From Punctularia strigosozonata HHB-11173 SS5 (lineage: Eukaryota; Basidiomycota; Agaricomycetes; Corticiales; Punctulariaceae), in contig NW_006767435.1 in NCBI RefSeq assembly GCF_000264995.1, positions 2,458,489-2,522,488 on the forward strand: a stretch of DNA of 64,000 nucleotides, written 5' to 3'. Under the pieces are notes generated by a model. That model was not told the DNA's origin, made no database searches, and worked only from the letters and a program-made list of their open reading frames with translations. Each line of letters starts with the position of its first letter. The first letter of the stretch is position 1. Made by a program: the position numbers and the translations under genes. This document shows positions 31,689-43,821 of this stretch, piece after piece.

Positions 31689-34106
31689 ATGTCCTCTCTT
31701 TCAGCGACCGATGTTGCTCTGTTCTCTGTCTTCTTGGGAATGCTGTACGCCTGGAGGCGGCAACGTCGTCCTCCCTTTCCGCCTGGACCGCCTGGTCTGC
31801 CGCTGCTAGGCAATCTTTTACAGGTCCCGACGAAACAAGAATGGCTTACTTATTTGCGGTGGACGAGGAAGTACAGTGCGTAGCGTTTTCAAGGAGTGAA
31901 GGAATTCTATCATGCTCACCGGAATATCTAGACTCGCCCATCATCCACTTCACGGCTCTGGGACAGCATTTCATCGTCTTGAACGATGCAAGGACCGCAG
32001 GAGACCTATTCGGTACGTCTCTTGTATACACTACAATCTCATCGCCGATTCGATATGGATATGTCAGATAAGCGATCGTCCAAGTATAACGATAGGCCCC
32101 AACCTATCATGCTGGCCGAACTGTGGGTTCTATTCAACCCTAAAGGGATCACTCTCATGTACAAATGCAGCGTCGACTTGCCGAAGTTTAACTTTGGTAA
32201 GGGCGAACTGATATATGATGCGCGGGCTATAGGTGATGGGACTCATGGCATTCATAGGTTTTATGCCCTACGGAAATCGGTGGCGTGCAAGCCGGAAGGC
32301 GAACAACGCTCTGTACTTATGTCGGGACAATAAACTGAAAAGAGCCTTTTTAGATCTTTCACTCGCAGTTCCAAGAATCGGCCGTCAGGAAGTTCCGCCC
32401 GAGAGAGATAGAAGGTGCTCACGAGCTACTTCGCAATATTCTGGAACATCCGGCCGAACTCTTCCAACATTTGCGCTAGTAAGCATGGAACAGCGTCGCG
32501 TGGTCTCCATCGTGCTCAGTGTTGTTTTTCCCTTCGATTCAGCTACCCGGGCAGCCTCGTCTTGTCGGTGGCGTATGGTATCAAGACCGTTCCTAAGGGC
32601 GATCGGTACCTCTATTGGGCCGAGAAAGCAAACGAAGGCATTATGGAGGCAGCAAACCCGCATCTCGTCGAATTTGTGCCTTTTCGTAAGCCTTGTCTGC
32701 TGTCATCCACCTCAGCCGACTCTTAGCTGTTTTCACAGTGAAATATTTCCCCGACTTTTTGGCTAGCTTTAAGCGGAAGGCAAAAGTGTGGAAGGAGTGG
32801 ACAACCACAGCCTGGAATACTCCTTTTGTTCATGTGCAGAAGACTTTGGTACGCATTCCCGATTGTATTTACACCTGTCGCGTCTGAATGTAAGCGCTGT
32901 GACAGGCCGATCCTTCACCCGACACCAATATAGCAACCTCTCTGGTCGGGATGGCCCTTTCTGCCGCTGACGAGAAAGAGGACCAGGTGTTCCACGAGGA
33001 AAGCGTGAAAGCCGCTGTATGTAATCTTCACTGGTCCTGCATTGCCCTACATCTAAACCCGAGATCACAGGCCGGCGCAATGTTCGAAGGTGACCCTTGT
33101 TTTCGATCCGATGCGTCCGAATTCAAGTCTCATGAATCATCCTATGCTCTTGCAACCAGCCGGGTCGGATACTGTGAGCGGCGTTACCTATGGCCACTCG
33201 ATAAGGGTGTTCTCAAGAAATATTATGGACAGACCGTCAGTGCAATGAAGTGGCTTATACTCTGGATGCTGCGACGCCCGGACATCCTTGCTGCGGCACA
33301 GAAGCAGATCGACGACGTTGTAGGGCCCGATCGGTTGCCCGAGTTCGCGGACGAAGCCTCGTTGCCGCTCGTATCGGCGATCATCAAGGAAACGGTGAGT
33401 CGTCCTAGACGTTCTGATTCCCTGATTCATGACTGACCTAACCGATGCGCACTGTTACCACTGCAGCTGCGTTGGAGTGCTTTCGTTCCCCTCGGTATGC
33501 CTACTACGTCGTCCGATTAGTGATGCTGATCTTGTGTCGCCAGCTCTCCCGCATCGGCTCACGGAAGACGATGTTTATGAAGGCTACTTCATCCCGAAAG
33601 GTACGATCGTGCTCGGCAACATTTGGTAAGCCGGGTTCGCAAGCTGGACCGTTTGCACATTCCAACGAACGGCGAAAAACAGGGCCATGTTGCGTGACGA
33701 GCAGACTTGGGGTCCTGACGCGCACGAGTTCAATCCGAACCGCTTCCTCGACGCGTCCGGCGCTCTCGACGCGACGGTCCCGGACATTACACAATCATTC
33801 GGTTTCGGCCGACGTATCTGTCCCGGACGTTACATGGCCTGGGATAGCATGTGGATCGCGGTGGCAGGGATGCTCGCAACGTTCGACATTGCGAATGCGG
33901 TAGACGAGACTGGGCAGCAGAAGACGCCGACCTTGGAGCACACGGACGGCATCGTTATGTGAGTATTAACCATTCATCCGATGTACGCATCTTACTGTGT
34001 TTCCTTCTGCGTGTATGATAGCTATCCGAAGGATTTCGCATGTTCCATGCGGCCCAGATCGAGCAAAGCCGAGGCCTTGATCCGTGGGACCCAAGAATTC
34101 CTGTAA
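31689..34106 (+). CDS. Cytochrome P450 (cluster P450-2)
   Basis: Many-exon P450. N-terminal anchor and Pro hinge: SATDVALFSVFLGMLYAWRR then PPFPPGPPGLPLLGNLLQVP. In order follow ALGQHFIVLNDARTAGDLF, DKRSSKYNDRPQPIMLAEL, FMPYGNRWRASRK, FHSQFQESAVRKFRPREIEG, PGSLVLSVAYGIKTVPKGD, LKYFPDFLASFKRKAKVWKE, ADPSPDTNIATSLVGMALSA, TVSAMKWLILWMLRRPDILA, the ExxR segment IIKETLRWSAFVPLG, DDVYEGYFIPKGTIVLGNIW and the haem loop FGFGRRICPGRYMA. It ends near 34106 with RGTQEFL. The expected AGADTT part of the I-helix before TVSAM is not visible near 33070-33230. Either an exon is missed or the oxygen-activating motif is lost. It is typical of ER-bound class II fungal P450s; the substrate is unknown. Exon limits approximate. 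Confidence 0.75.
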
Positions 34107-34750
34107 CATATTTCGAATTGACCATGTCGTGCATTCATAATACGATATTCGAGTGATCACGCATACGCTTCTCTGCCTTTGTTCCACCCCATGTGCCCTT
34201 TGGCTATACATCCGACGACGTCAGTGGCCTCAGATGTAAATGTTCTAAGGCGGATGGGCTGTGAAGTTTCGTCTGGGATTCATTAAATCGGTACCGGGGT
34301 TTGGGTTTGTCCCATAGTAAATGTGTTACAGCATGATCTGATTGAACAATTCATCCACGATTCGACCCCATGGACTGAAGCTTGGATCCACTCTCATCCA
34401 TGTCTTGTCTCCATAATGCGCCCCGTAGTACTCAATTCTAGGCCCACATATGGTTAGTTTCAATGTTGCGTCATGACGATCCACCTACTTAACCTATATG
34501 TATCTGACAATAGTGAGTCAATAGTAAGCAAGATCACCAGGTTGTTTTCAATGAAACCTTGGTCGCACATCAGCCTGATTGTTGTTCTTTCAATGGGGGC
34601 GACTCGTTTCAGCAAAATGCCGATTATATTCGATTAAATACTTCAATCACATAGAAACGAAGGTGACGGTGACTATTAAATGATGTTATAATGCGATGGA
34701 AACGATAGAATAGCGATGACAATGCACTGGGAAATCAAAGATGTCCCCTC
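34107..34750. other. Convergent intergenic region, AT-richer, no gene seen
   Basis: About 640 bp between two 3' ends. It is richer in A and T than its surroundings; no protein or RNA gene recognised. Confidence 0.45.
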
Positions 34751-36588
34751 TCACTGGAACTTCCATCCACCGGTGAGGTTCGTCAACCCGGTGGGGTCGA
34801 CCTCGAGCTGAATCTGCCTTAGACGAGGGATCTGATCGCCGAAGAGGCGTTCCGAGGGCGTATCGAACGAGGCGTAGTTCGGGTACAAGAACGTGCTGTT
34901 GAGATTCTGGCCCTCGGAATTGCCGAAGGCCACGACCGACTCGTCGATCCCCTTCAAGACACCTTGGATGTGCGCATCCTCGGAGACATCGTCCCAGCTG
35001 GCAATGACGAGCGAAGGGAAGGCGACGTTGTCGGGGTCATGGACGTACGCCGTGGGCTGACCAGCGTGGTGGGAGAAGATGGTCGGGAGCATGAGCTCGA
35101 TACCGAACTCGAGCGCACTGCCGGTGTGGTTGAAGACGTCAGGCCCGTTGGTCTGCAAAATGATGAGCAACATCGCAACGGAGAGGGATCCGGAGGTAAC
35201 GTACCCCGAGCTGGTCCATGATATGTGCCAACAGGGGCGCCGTGTAGTTCCTGATCGAGATGGAACGCCAGTTGGCGCTAGCGGAGACGTTCAACACATA
35301 TATCAGTCAGTACCGTCGATATATTACTCACCGCGAAGACCTCGGAGGACCTTGAAGAGCGCTGATGAGCGAAGCGTAGGATTGAGTAGCAAGACCGTTG
35401 GAGGCGGTTGGAAGGGCGAATAATGCGTCAAAGAGACCTTCGGGAGGAGTCGGTGCGTCATAAAAGAGGAAGTACGACGCGAAGACGCCTGGTTGGCCGG
35501 AAAGAAATTAGGACTAAACGGCCAACGCATGAAGCATCAGTGGCACATACCGCCCTGTGACGGATCGAATCCGTAGGTCGCCGATATAGCAGCCTTCGGG
35601 TCTGTGTTGTTGTCTTGAAAGGCAGCGAGCACGTCGTGTATCGCCGGGATCGCGGAAGAGTTCAATACGACGAGACCGCCCTAAAGGGACGCTCAGACAC
35701 AAGCAGCACGGGAAAAGACGACGTAGACCTACGAAGACGGCAGTCTGCGGCTTGGTGGTCATCTTGAGCTGAGTGACTATACCGAAGTTGTTTCCTCCAC
35801 CCTATGTGACCATAAGCAAGAGCTCGTAGGGACATGTCGCAACGGGAGTACCTTGAGACCAAAGAACAGGTCGGGACTCGTCTCGTTGTTCACCGTGAGG
35901 ATTTTTCCGGTCGGAGTGACGAGCTCGTACTCCAAGGTCGTGTCGCAAGAGAGTCCGACTTGATTAGTGGTCCATGAATAACCACCGCCAAGGTTGAATC
36001 CGACGCCGACATCAGAGATACGACTGCCCGCGACGGAGACGTTGAAGGGCTCGAGCGCCGCGTACACCTTGTCCCATATCTGGCCGGTTCCGACCGTTGC
36101 AATCCCTGTAGAGGGATCGAACTGGGTCGTGTTGAACCGCGAAAGAGTGATTTGAACGCCGGGGGTAGAGCTCCAGCCCTCGTTCGTGGCATGCCCTCCA
36201 GATTTGACCGCCCATGGGACGCGGTCCTGGCCCAGGATCTTGAGCTGAACAGATCTAGATGAGAACAGGATCCGGGACGAAATGCGATCATGAACATACA
36301 ATGTTGGCGACATCTTGCGGAGTGCCAGGCTCTACACTGCAGGTCGAGTTCTGCGAGCTGCTCGAGAACACGTGGAAGATGTCGGTCTCGTAAGTGGCCG
36401 CAGCTGAAAGTGAGAAGGCTGAGTCAGTGGACAGTGGGCATGCGCGAGAGATACGAGTACATACGGGGGAAGAAGACGGCAGAGGCGTCGGAGATATTGC
36501 CGGCTATCTTGTTGCAGGTGTGGAGGAAGCTGGCGGCGGCGACAGTGCGCGCAAGAAGGGCAGCGAAGCCCAAGCTCAAAGCGTGCAT
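34751..36588 (-). CDS. Secreted BBE-like FAD oxidoreductase (FAD-ox 1)
   Basis: Start at 36588 (MHALSLGFAALLARTVAAAS, signal peptide), stop at 34751, with several short introns. After FLHTCNKIAGNISDASAVFF and TYETDIFHVFSSSSQNSTC comes the FAD-binding PCMH-type domain. VPWAVKSGGHATNEGWSST carries the His that in this family is bonded to FAD, followed by GVQITLSRFNTTQFDPSTG, GSRISDVGVGFNLGGGYSWT and NQVGLSCDTTLEYELVTPTG. The C-terminal part has SHHAGQPTAYVHDPDNVAFP, the substrate-side NSTFLYPNYASFDTP, and the end GLTNLTGGWKFQ. Such enzymes oxidise alcohols, sugars or phenols, or form C-C bonds, with O2 as acceptor. It is a close paralogue of the gene at 41.3-43.3 kb. It looks intact; exon limits are approximate. 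Confidence 0.85.
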
Positions 36589-37114
36589 GACGGCGAGCAA
36601 AGGATGGGCCGATGAATGGATGGAAGGAAAGAGGCTCTCTCAGAAGAGCGTGTGCTGGGCTTCCTGAGCGCCTCATGGTTTAAATGGAGGCGAGTGGTCC
36701 TGCGGGGAACCGCCCCGCTCTGTGTAAACTGCGTCGGTCGGCGTCCATCGTGGGTGTGGCAAGAACCTGCTCAGCGCATCGCCCTCGTAGTGAATTACCC
36801 TTTAAGGTTGGACCCGGTGCCGTGGCGCTAGATTTGGATCCGGTCGGCACGGCACCGTCGCGGACGTAAAATCGGGCCGACGCGGAGTGATGTACATTTC
36901 AAATACCGACCGCCGCACACCCATCTCGCCTACGACTCGTTCACTCGTTGCAAGCCGCAGTCCCATCCACTCGCGATCTGTTGGTCAGAACGCGCTATGC
37001 TCATACGGGCTCCTCTTCGATGCAGTGACCTGCTATGCTTATATGGTCCCTCTTAAGGATCAGGGTCTCGACAGTCGGCCTGTCTGAGTCTCGTTCAACA
37101 GGCCAGCCATCAAC
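36589..37114. promoter_or_regulatory. Divergent promoter region, FAD-ox 1 / P450-3
   Basis: About 525 bp between divergent start codons of two likely pathway enzymes. No clear repeated motif; a GC-rich segment at 36830-36880 and a GGTCC-rich patch are visible. Confidence 0.4.
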
Positions 37115-39215
37115 ATGGACAGATCGGTCTACCTAGCCTTGTCCTGTTTGACATTCTACTTGCTCTGGCGCCTGACTCGCCGAACATCGGACCGCAAGCT
37201 GCCTCCAGGCCCCAAAGGGCTCCCGCTGATCGGAAATTTGTTCCAGCTCTCGAACGACGTCTGGCTCCGTTTCTCAGAGTGGAAACAAACCTATGGTAAG
37301 CCGTTGCCAAAGCTATGCGTGATGTAACCCGCCTGAGCTCCGTGTCTCAGGTCCGATTATACATCTCAACATCGCCGGCCAGAGCGTAATCGTGGTCAAC
37401 TCGCATGAAGTCGCGACGGACCTCTTTGACCGACGGCACCAAATCTATTCCGACCGCCCCCGAAACATCGTCGCTTCCGAGATCATGAGCGGGGGCATCA
37501 TGATTGTTTTCACTCCGTACGGCGACCTGTGAGCGCCTCCGTGATTCGCAGAGTTGTTTCAGACCTCAACATTGTACATGTGTCACGTAGGTGGCGGAGG
37601 ATGCGGCGCGCGGCGCATGAAGGGCTCGGCAAACGTGCAGTGGCCACCATGAACACCATCCAGACCAGGGAGGCTCTCCGACTCGCAAACGACATGCTAA
37701 GCGATCCGGCGCATTGGGACGAACACTGCGTGAGGTAGATGACGCCATGGCACTGCGCTTGTTCTCGTTTTCTGACAAGTGTTCAGAGCAACCGCCTCCG
37801 TGGTCTTGTCCAGCGTCTACGGCCAACCTTCCTTGGATAGTCATGATGATCCCATGGTCCACAAGATTACCAACTTCGTGGGCAGGCGCGTCCGTGCCGC
37901 ATACCCTGGCGCTCATTTGGTTGAGATCTTCCCGTGGATGATGGCCTTCCCGTCTTGGTTGGCGAAATGGAAGCGAGACGCCGAGTCGTGGTTTAAAATC
38001 GACTCAAAGATGTTTCGCGACCTTTACATGAACGCTTCAACGGTCAAAGTGAGGTCTTTTTCCGGGCTGCATTGAGCACTGCTGACTAGTACGTTTTACA
38101 GGTTGACGGCCAGGAAGAACACACTTTCTCGACCCTTTTGGCTGAGAATCAAGAACGTTTGACCTTGAACAACGACGAGGCGTCATGGCTTTCGGGGGTG
38201 TTCTGGTCAGCCTCTTGTCGCTAAGCTTGCTTCCCCTGCTGACCGGCGCATATCAGTGCGGCCGGAACGGAAACGACCGCCGCTGTCTTGGCTTTCTTCA
38301 TTCAGGCAATGGTGTGCTATCCCGCGGTGCAAGCTCGTGCTCAAGTGGAGATCGATCAAGTCTGCACGCCCAGCAACCCCCCTACCTTCGAGGATGCCGA
38401 GCGACTGCCGTACATCCGTGCGATCGTGAAAGAGATACTGAGATGGAAAGCCGTTGATCCTGTCGGTCAGTTGAAATGCGCTTCGTCACTTCGGGCCCGC
38501 TGAACGATATCCATCTCCAGGGCTGCCGCGCCGGGCGACAGAGGTAAGTCAGGATCGGCATCAAATCGGGAACCGGGCAAACATTGATGCCGTGCTTGCT
38601 GCAGGATGACGTATATGATGGTTACTTTATTCCCAAAGGAAGTATCATCATCGCGAACGTCTGGTAAGTCGACACAAATTGATCGCCGCTACTTGTTTGC
38701 GAATGACCGACGATTCATTACCATCTGACAGGGGTATGAACCGCGACCCAGACGTGTACGGCCCAGATGCTGCAGAATTCAGACCCGAAAGGCATCTGAC
38801 GGAGGACGGCAAAGTCGTGAGGATACCCCACACCAAGGAAGAAGGTCATGTCACGTACGGCTTTGGCAGGAGGTGAGTATTCTCATCGCTGGCACTTCAT
38901 CGACTTAGATGTATAAATTCTTTTGCAGAATTTGTGCCGGTGTCGGGGTTGCGAACGACTCGCTGTTCATCGACATTGCCACTATCCTATGGGCCTGCAG
39001 GATTGGGCCCGGTAAAGGCGCCGACGGGAAACCGGTATATGTCGACCCGGCCGGTATCTTGAACACAGGTCTCGAACTGTGGGTGTGCCCGTGCCTTAAA
39101 CTAGGTCGCCACTGACGCTCTCCGTTTTAGGCGACCGCCGCCTTTCCCGTGCTCCATCACACCCCGATTCCCATCGGCCGCGGCCGTTCTGGCCGAAAAG
39201 ATGGATCGGTTCTGA
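37115..39215 (+). CDS. Cytochrome P450 (cluster P450-3)
   Basis: Start MDRSVYLALSCLTFYLLWRL (ER anchor), then KLPPGPKGLPLIGNLFQLSN. In order: HLNIAGQSVIVVNSHEVATD, HQIYSDRPRNIVASEIMSGG, WRRMRRAAHEGLGKRAVATM (C helix), RATASVVLSSVYGQPSLDSH, the I-helix AAGTETTAAVLAFFIQAMV (oxygen-activating AGTETT), the ExxR helix KEILRWKAVDPVG, DDVYDGYFIPKGSIIIANVW, and the haem loop YGFGRRICAGVGVAND (Cys ligand). The last exon after a GTGGGT donor reads RPPPFPCSITPRFPSAAAVL and stops at 39215. All exon joins I tested stay in phase, so the gene looks whole. It is a paralogue of the P450 at 48.2-50.3 kb. A role in oxidising the cluster's terpene is inferred from position only. Confidence 0.87.
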
Positions 39216-39813
39216 CGTCGCGCGGAGGATGCATCAACAGCTTCCAAAATGATGTCGTCGCACGGCATACTTGCACCGCTGCAATTCATTCGATTAGTTC
39301 CGTAGACTCAGCGCCATGTACTCTAAGCAGGACGTTTACTGCTCTTTGCTGCCGAAGAGTTGTGCATTTGAGGGCGCGTTTCATCGAGAGGTTAGGAAGG
39401 ACCTTGTCAATTCATCACCTTTATGGACCGCTTGCACTATGCTCCGAATGTTGGTCATCGCTCTGTACGGCGCTGACGACAAGTACACTCCAAACATAGT
39501 CCTGAATCAGAGACGTTCTGTTCCAATAATTATTGGGAATCTCAAAACTTTTTCTACTGGCCCGGATCTCAATACCGGACCTCAATGATTATTGGAAAAC
39601 AGAACGTCTCTATTGTGTGCGGTGTTTGTTATGTACGGGATGCAACCCGGGAAAGCGCCAGTGTCTAGATGTCTTTACAGCGGCCTTTACGGGTTTGAAG
39701 TACATACTCATCATTTGTACTATTTTACATGTGAACAAGCGGCGATAGCGCGTCGCGCCTAAGCGACTGATGACATTGACAACATGGAGTAGCGACTGAA
39801 CCCGAATCACCCG
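39216..39813. other. Convergent intergenic region containing a hairpin
   Basis: About 600 bp between 3' ends. Apart from the inverted repeat at 39509-39611 no feature is recognised. Confidence 0.45.
39509..39611. repeat. 103 bp inverted repeat (hairpin)
   Basis: The left arm starts AGAGACGTTCTGTT and continues CCAATAATTATTGG. The right arm reads complementary, with AACAGAACGTCTCT preceded by CAATGATTATTGGAA. The arms are about 28 nt with a 2 nt offset, around a loop of roughly 45 nt that itself contains CCGG pairs (CCGGATCTCAATACCGG). It could be a MITE remnant, a transcribed hairpin or a terminator-like structure. Confidence 0.7.
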
Positions 39814-40903
39814 TTATTGTGAGCCAGCTCCGTGACCGGGAGTCCAACGCACTTCCGCATTACTGAAAGCTTCCAGCTTCAGATCTTGGGCGAAGTGCGC
39901 CACGCGGGCCTTCTCAGCGTATTCCTTGAAAGAGTCTCCCTTCCTCAACGCCGCATCCACCGCGTCCTCGCCTAGCAGTACGTGGAGCGGCAGCTCCGGT
40001 TCGTACACGAGAGCATGTATCGCACGCGCGGCCTTGTTGGGGTCGCCGGGTAAGGTCGCAATGGGGAGTTGTTGACGCATGATGGCCGTGAGGCTGCCGG
40101 AGTAGGCATATGCCGGGTGCTGCGGTGTGTCGACGAGTGAACCGCTCTTAGTACCGCGGGTCTCGAACGCGCCGGGCTCGACGATTATGAGCCTAATGTT
40201 CCAGGCCGGGTTGAGCTCCATCGACAGAGACTCCATCAGGCCGTCGGCAGCTGTTAGCGAGGGGCGGCAGGAACCACGGATTAGCTTACGCACGGTTCTT
40301 GAGCATAATAAAGTCCACGTACCGTACTTGCTGGCGGCATAAAACCCAAGGCCGGGCTTGGGTTCAAAGGCAAGCATAGAAGACATGTGTAGAAGTTGGC
40401 CGCCCTGAGGCTGGTTAACATCGCGGAAAAAGCGGATAGCTTCGGAGGCGACGGCAGCCATTCCCCAAAAATTAACCTCGAAGAGAGCGCGTGCAGCGTC
40501 CGAAGGTGTACCCTCGACTTCAGCCAGGATGCCATATCCCGCTGCAAATATCGCTCAGTATCGGCGGACGGATACGTGTGTAGGGAACAATACCATTGTT
40601 GACTACAACATCAATACGGCCGAATGTTTCTGTGGCTTTAGCAAACGCAACCTTGATCTGTTCAAGCTTTGAGACGTCCAGCTGGAGGACTAGGAGCTGC
40701 GACGCCTTGTATTTGTCAGAAAGATCGTCGAGCACTTCGGGATTGCGTAGGGTGGCGACGACGGTATCTCCCTTCTCGAGAACATATTCCGTTATAGCAC
40801 GTCCAAATCCGACAGAGCAGCCAGTGACTGCGGGCAAACCTCCTCAATCGAATGACCAGGCAATAAACAGCGTGCACGCACTGAACCAAATTTTCGGAGC
40901 CAT
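39814..40903 (-). CDS. Short-chain dehydrogenase/reductase (SDR-1)
   Basis: Coding sequence complement(join(39814..40250, 40323..40541, 40594..40827, 40882..40903)), 303 aa. Classical SDR: the nucleotide-binding motif ITGCSVGFGRAITEYVLEKG (TGxxxGFG), LVLQLDVSKLEQIKVAFA, IDVVVNNAGYGILAEVEGTP, the catalytic Ser region LLHMSSMLAFEPKPGLGF and YAASKY (YxxxK). Then comes SMELNPAWNIRLIIVEPGAF, and LPGDPNKAARAIHALVYEPE near the C-terminus. It oxidises or reduces an alcohol/ketone with NAD(P). Exons of 22, 234 and 219 nt are identical in length to those of SDR-2 at 60.2 kb, so the two are duplicates. It looks intact. Confidence 0.9.
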
Positions 40904-41281
40904 AGTATCGTACGAGGGTCCGGACGGGATGTAGTGCACCGCTCGCCCTGGCTAGACCCTATTTGTAGTCCGCATGTTAACTGAGCGGGGTGTGCATCGG
41001 CCGCGCATTGACTGAACGTTGACCGATCGTGAGGGTGTGGATGTAAAAGCGCTGGAGCAATGGTCGGCGTTTCTCACGCCTCTCGGACCATTCAAGTTCA
41101 ACGAGGACGGAGTTGAACGTTATCTTCACCCCGCCAGTGCATGGAACCATTACGGTTACCACTCGCTTGTCGCTTGGACAACTCAGAGAAAGCATGGCCG
41201 CAACACCATGCAGTACCTCGAGCGAATTGGTACATTTAGCGTCGGCGGTCATCCTACCTAGTCACCCCCGAGCCGTTCACT
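40904..41281. promoter_or_regulatory. Divergent promoter, SDR-1 / FAD-ox 2
   Basis: About 378 bp between divergent starts of two candidate cluster genes; no repeated motif stands out. Confidence 0.4.
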
Positions 41282-43342
41282 ATGCGCGTGCTACGCTACG
41301 GCTCTGTGATACTCGTTGCGCGCGCTGCATCAGCCGCTAATGTTCTCGACTCACTCGGAGACTTGTTCCGTTAGTAAAATCGTATTCTACTGCGCATTGG
41401 TTGCCTAACGCCTGTCGTTCAGCGTCCTCCACGTTTCAGGCTGTCTTGAACACCTGGAACTTCTTTGCTGGGAACGTTTCTGACCGTCAGTACCTCGCAG
41501 ATCTCAGCTTTTGAGCAGGAAAACTGACTGGACTTAATAGATGCTCCACCGAATCTGAGCGCTTGCCGTCTCATTGCTGGAAGGATTTCTGATGCATCCG
41601 CCGTTTTCTACCCTGGTCAGTCAACTCGTTCTTGAACCTCGCGTTCACCATTTGCAACTCCGATCTACTAGACGCTGTCGCATATGAAACGGACATGGTG
41701 CATGCATTCGGCAGCAGCGCACAGAACGCGACATGCAGTGTACAACCCGCCAATGCTCAAGACGTCGCTGAAGTCGTTCGTATATTGTCTTCCTCTTGCC
41801 CTCAATACGCTCACGATCGTATCTATCAGGTGAACGTTCTTTCGGAGATGCGCGTTCCTTGGGCGATCAAATCTGGCGGACACGCTTCAAATCCAGGCTG
41901 GAGCTCAACCCCGGGTGTACAAATCACTCTGTCGCGCATCAACGCGACGACCTTCGATGCGGCTACACGGGTCGCCACCGTCGGTGCCGGGGCACGCTGG
42001 GAGACGGTCTATGCGGCGTTGGACCCTTATAACGCGTCCGTTGCGGGCGGTCGCGTGTCCGGTGTGGGCGTGGGCGGGTTCGTGCTCGGCGGTGGTTACT
42101 CGTGGTTCACCAACCAGGTTGGTCTCACAATTGACACCGTTGTCGAGTTCGAGCTAGTCACGCTGGCGGGCGACATATTGACGGTCAATAATGAAACGTA
42201 TCCGGACCTGTTCTTTGGGTTGAAGGTGAGATCTGGTGCTCCCTCTCTGGGTCTGTACCCTCAATGATGCCGACTCAGGGCGGAGGAAACAACTTTGGTG
42301 TCGTGACACAAATCAAGATGAAGACTCACCAACAGGGTCCAGTATATGTGCGCTGCACCATCTGGTTATGTTTCAATGCCTCTGGTTCTGATCGCCATTG
42401 CAGGGAGGAATGGTGATCGTCGATGCCAAGGCCATGGCGCAAGCACACAAAGAAGTTTCGAAGTTCCAAGACTCGACCACCGATCCGCGTGCTGCAATGG
42501 CGGTGATCTATGGATTCAATCATGCACTTGGCGGTAAGGCTTGCCTTCACTACGTTCATCCCATGCCTGAGGGCCTTCGTCTTGTATCCTAGGACTTTTT
42601 GGGTCGTTCTTCCTCTTCTACGATGGCCCAACCCCACCGGAAGGACTGTTCGACGGGCTGCTTTCCCTTCCGGCTGTATCCAAAGATATCCACGTCCGAT
42701 CAATGAGCACGCTGATAGGAGGACTGTCAGGCCCCGCATACTCCCCTCGGTAAGTAGGCTGATCAGAAGGCTACTCTCGCCGTTCTGATTCATCGTCGCT
42801 AGCGGGGCGTACCGTGCTCTTGCCGTCAAGAACTACACAGTACCTATGCTGGAGCACATAGCCGGCGAACTCACGGTTTGTCGCATCTTGTATACTCTGC
42901 GATAATGCGTAGCTCATCGTGGTCCTGATGACAGGTCCACGCTTCAGAACTCTTCGCGCACACGGGAACACAGTTCATGATCGCCATCGAGCCGATGCTT
43001 GACTCGATCTTCTCCCACCATGCCGGACAACCCACGGCCCTCATTCACGACGACGGCGACTTCTTCGCGCCAACGGTGTTGCTCGCCACGTGGGATAATG
43101 CCGCGGAAGACAAGCGCATGCTCGATATCCTCAAGGCAATTGACGATTCGATCGTTGAATTCGGCGTCAAGGCCGGGCAGAAGATCGGGCCAGGGGATGC
43201 GATCCTGTACCCGAACTACGCGTCGATTGACACGCACGTCGAAAACTTCTTCGGCCGAAACCTTCCGGAACTGAGGAGGATTCAAGAGAAGTACGATCCT
43301 CATGGATTGACCAAGTTGACCGGAGGATGGAAGTTCGCTTGA
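41282..43342 (+). CDS. Secreted BBE-like FAD oxidoreductase (FAD-ox 2)
   Basis: A likely start at 41282 gives a signal-like peptide (MRVLRYGSVILVARAASAAN). The joins between 41340 and 41640 are unsure. From there it reads AGRISDASAVFYP, AYETDMVHAFGSSAQNATCS, VPWAIKSGGHASNPGWSST (FAD-linked His), GGRVSGVGVGGFVLGGGYSW and NQVGLTIDTVVEFELVTLAG. Later come GFNHALGGSFFLFYDGPTPP, LDSIFSHHAGQPTALIHDDG, DAILYPNYASIDTHVENFFG and the end GLTKLTGGWKFA. Domain order and ends match FAD-ox 1 at 34.8-36.6 kb, with an opposite strand. Expected to be an extracellular or vesicular flavin oxidase using O2. The N-terminal exons need transcript support; the rest looks intact. Confidence 0.82.
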
Positions 43343-43821
43343 GATGATGTAAAATCAAAGCATATGCAACGGGAATCTCAAAGGCGTGTGCCGATTATGA
43401 ATGGCCATTCAGAGTGATCGATACATATGGACTCGGTCTTCACATATAAGATATATGCGTGAACAAGACAAGACAATCGGGAAATTAACACTTTCACCTT
43501 GTATCCCGGCGAAGAAGCCCCCACAGAACGGTAATAAATTAACGCAATTTTGAGTATGAGCCAATAACTAATCAACTTCCAACTCGGCTTGGCTGAATGG
43601 TGCTCCTGGGTTTCCATAGATCAGCGGTGCTTTCAGGTTAGCGATTCCGTGCTATGGTTTATGTCGTAATCTTTCATTACTGCGAAGCATTATGAATAAT
43701 GAATCGATATTCCAGGACTACACATATGAGTGAACCGCGGTGAAAGGAACGTTTGGAGGCGTGCACCGCTCATAATTCATCACATCCAGAAGTTCAACTA
43801 GACGGTGCCGCTTGAACGTCC
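43343..43821. other. Convergent intergenic region, no gene seen
   Basis: About 480 bp between 3' ends; no feature recognised. Confidence 0.45.
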
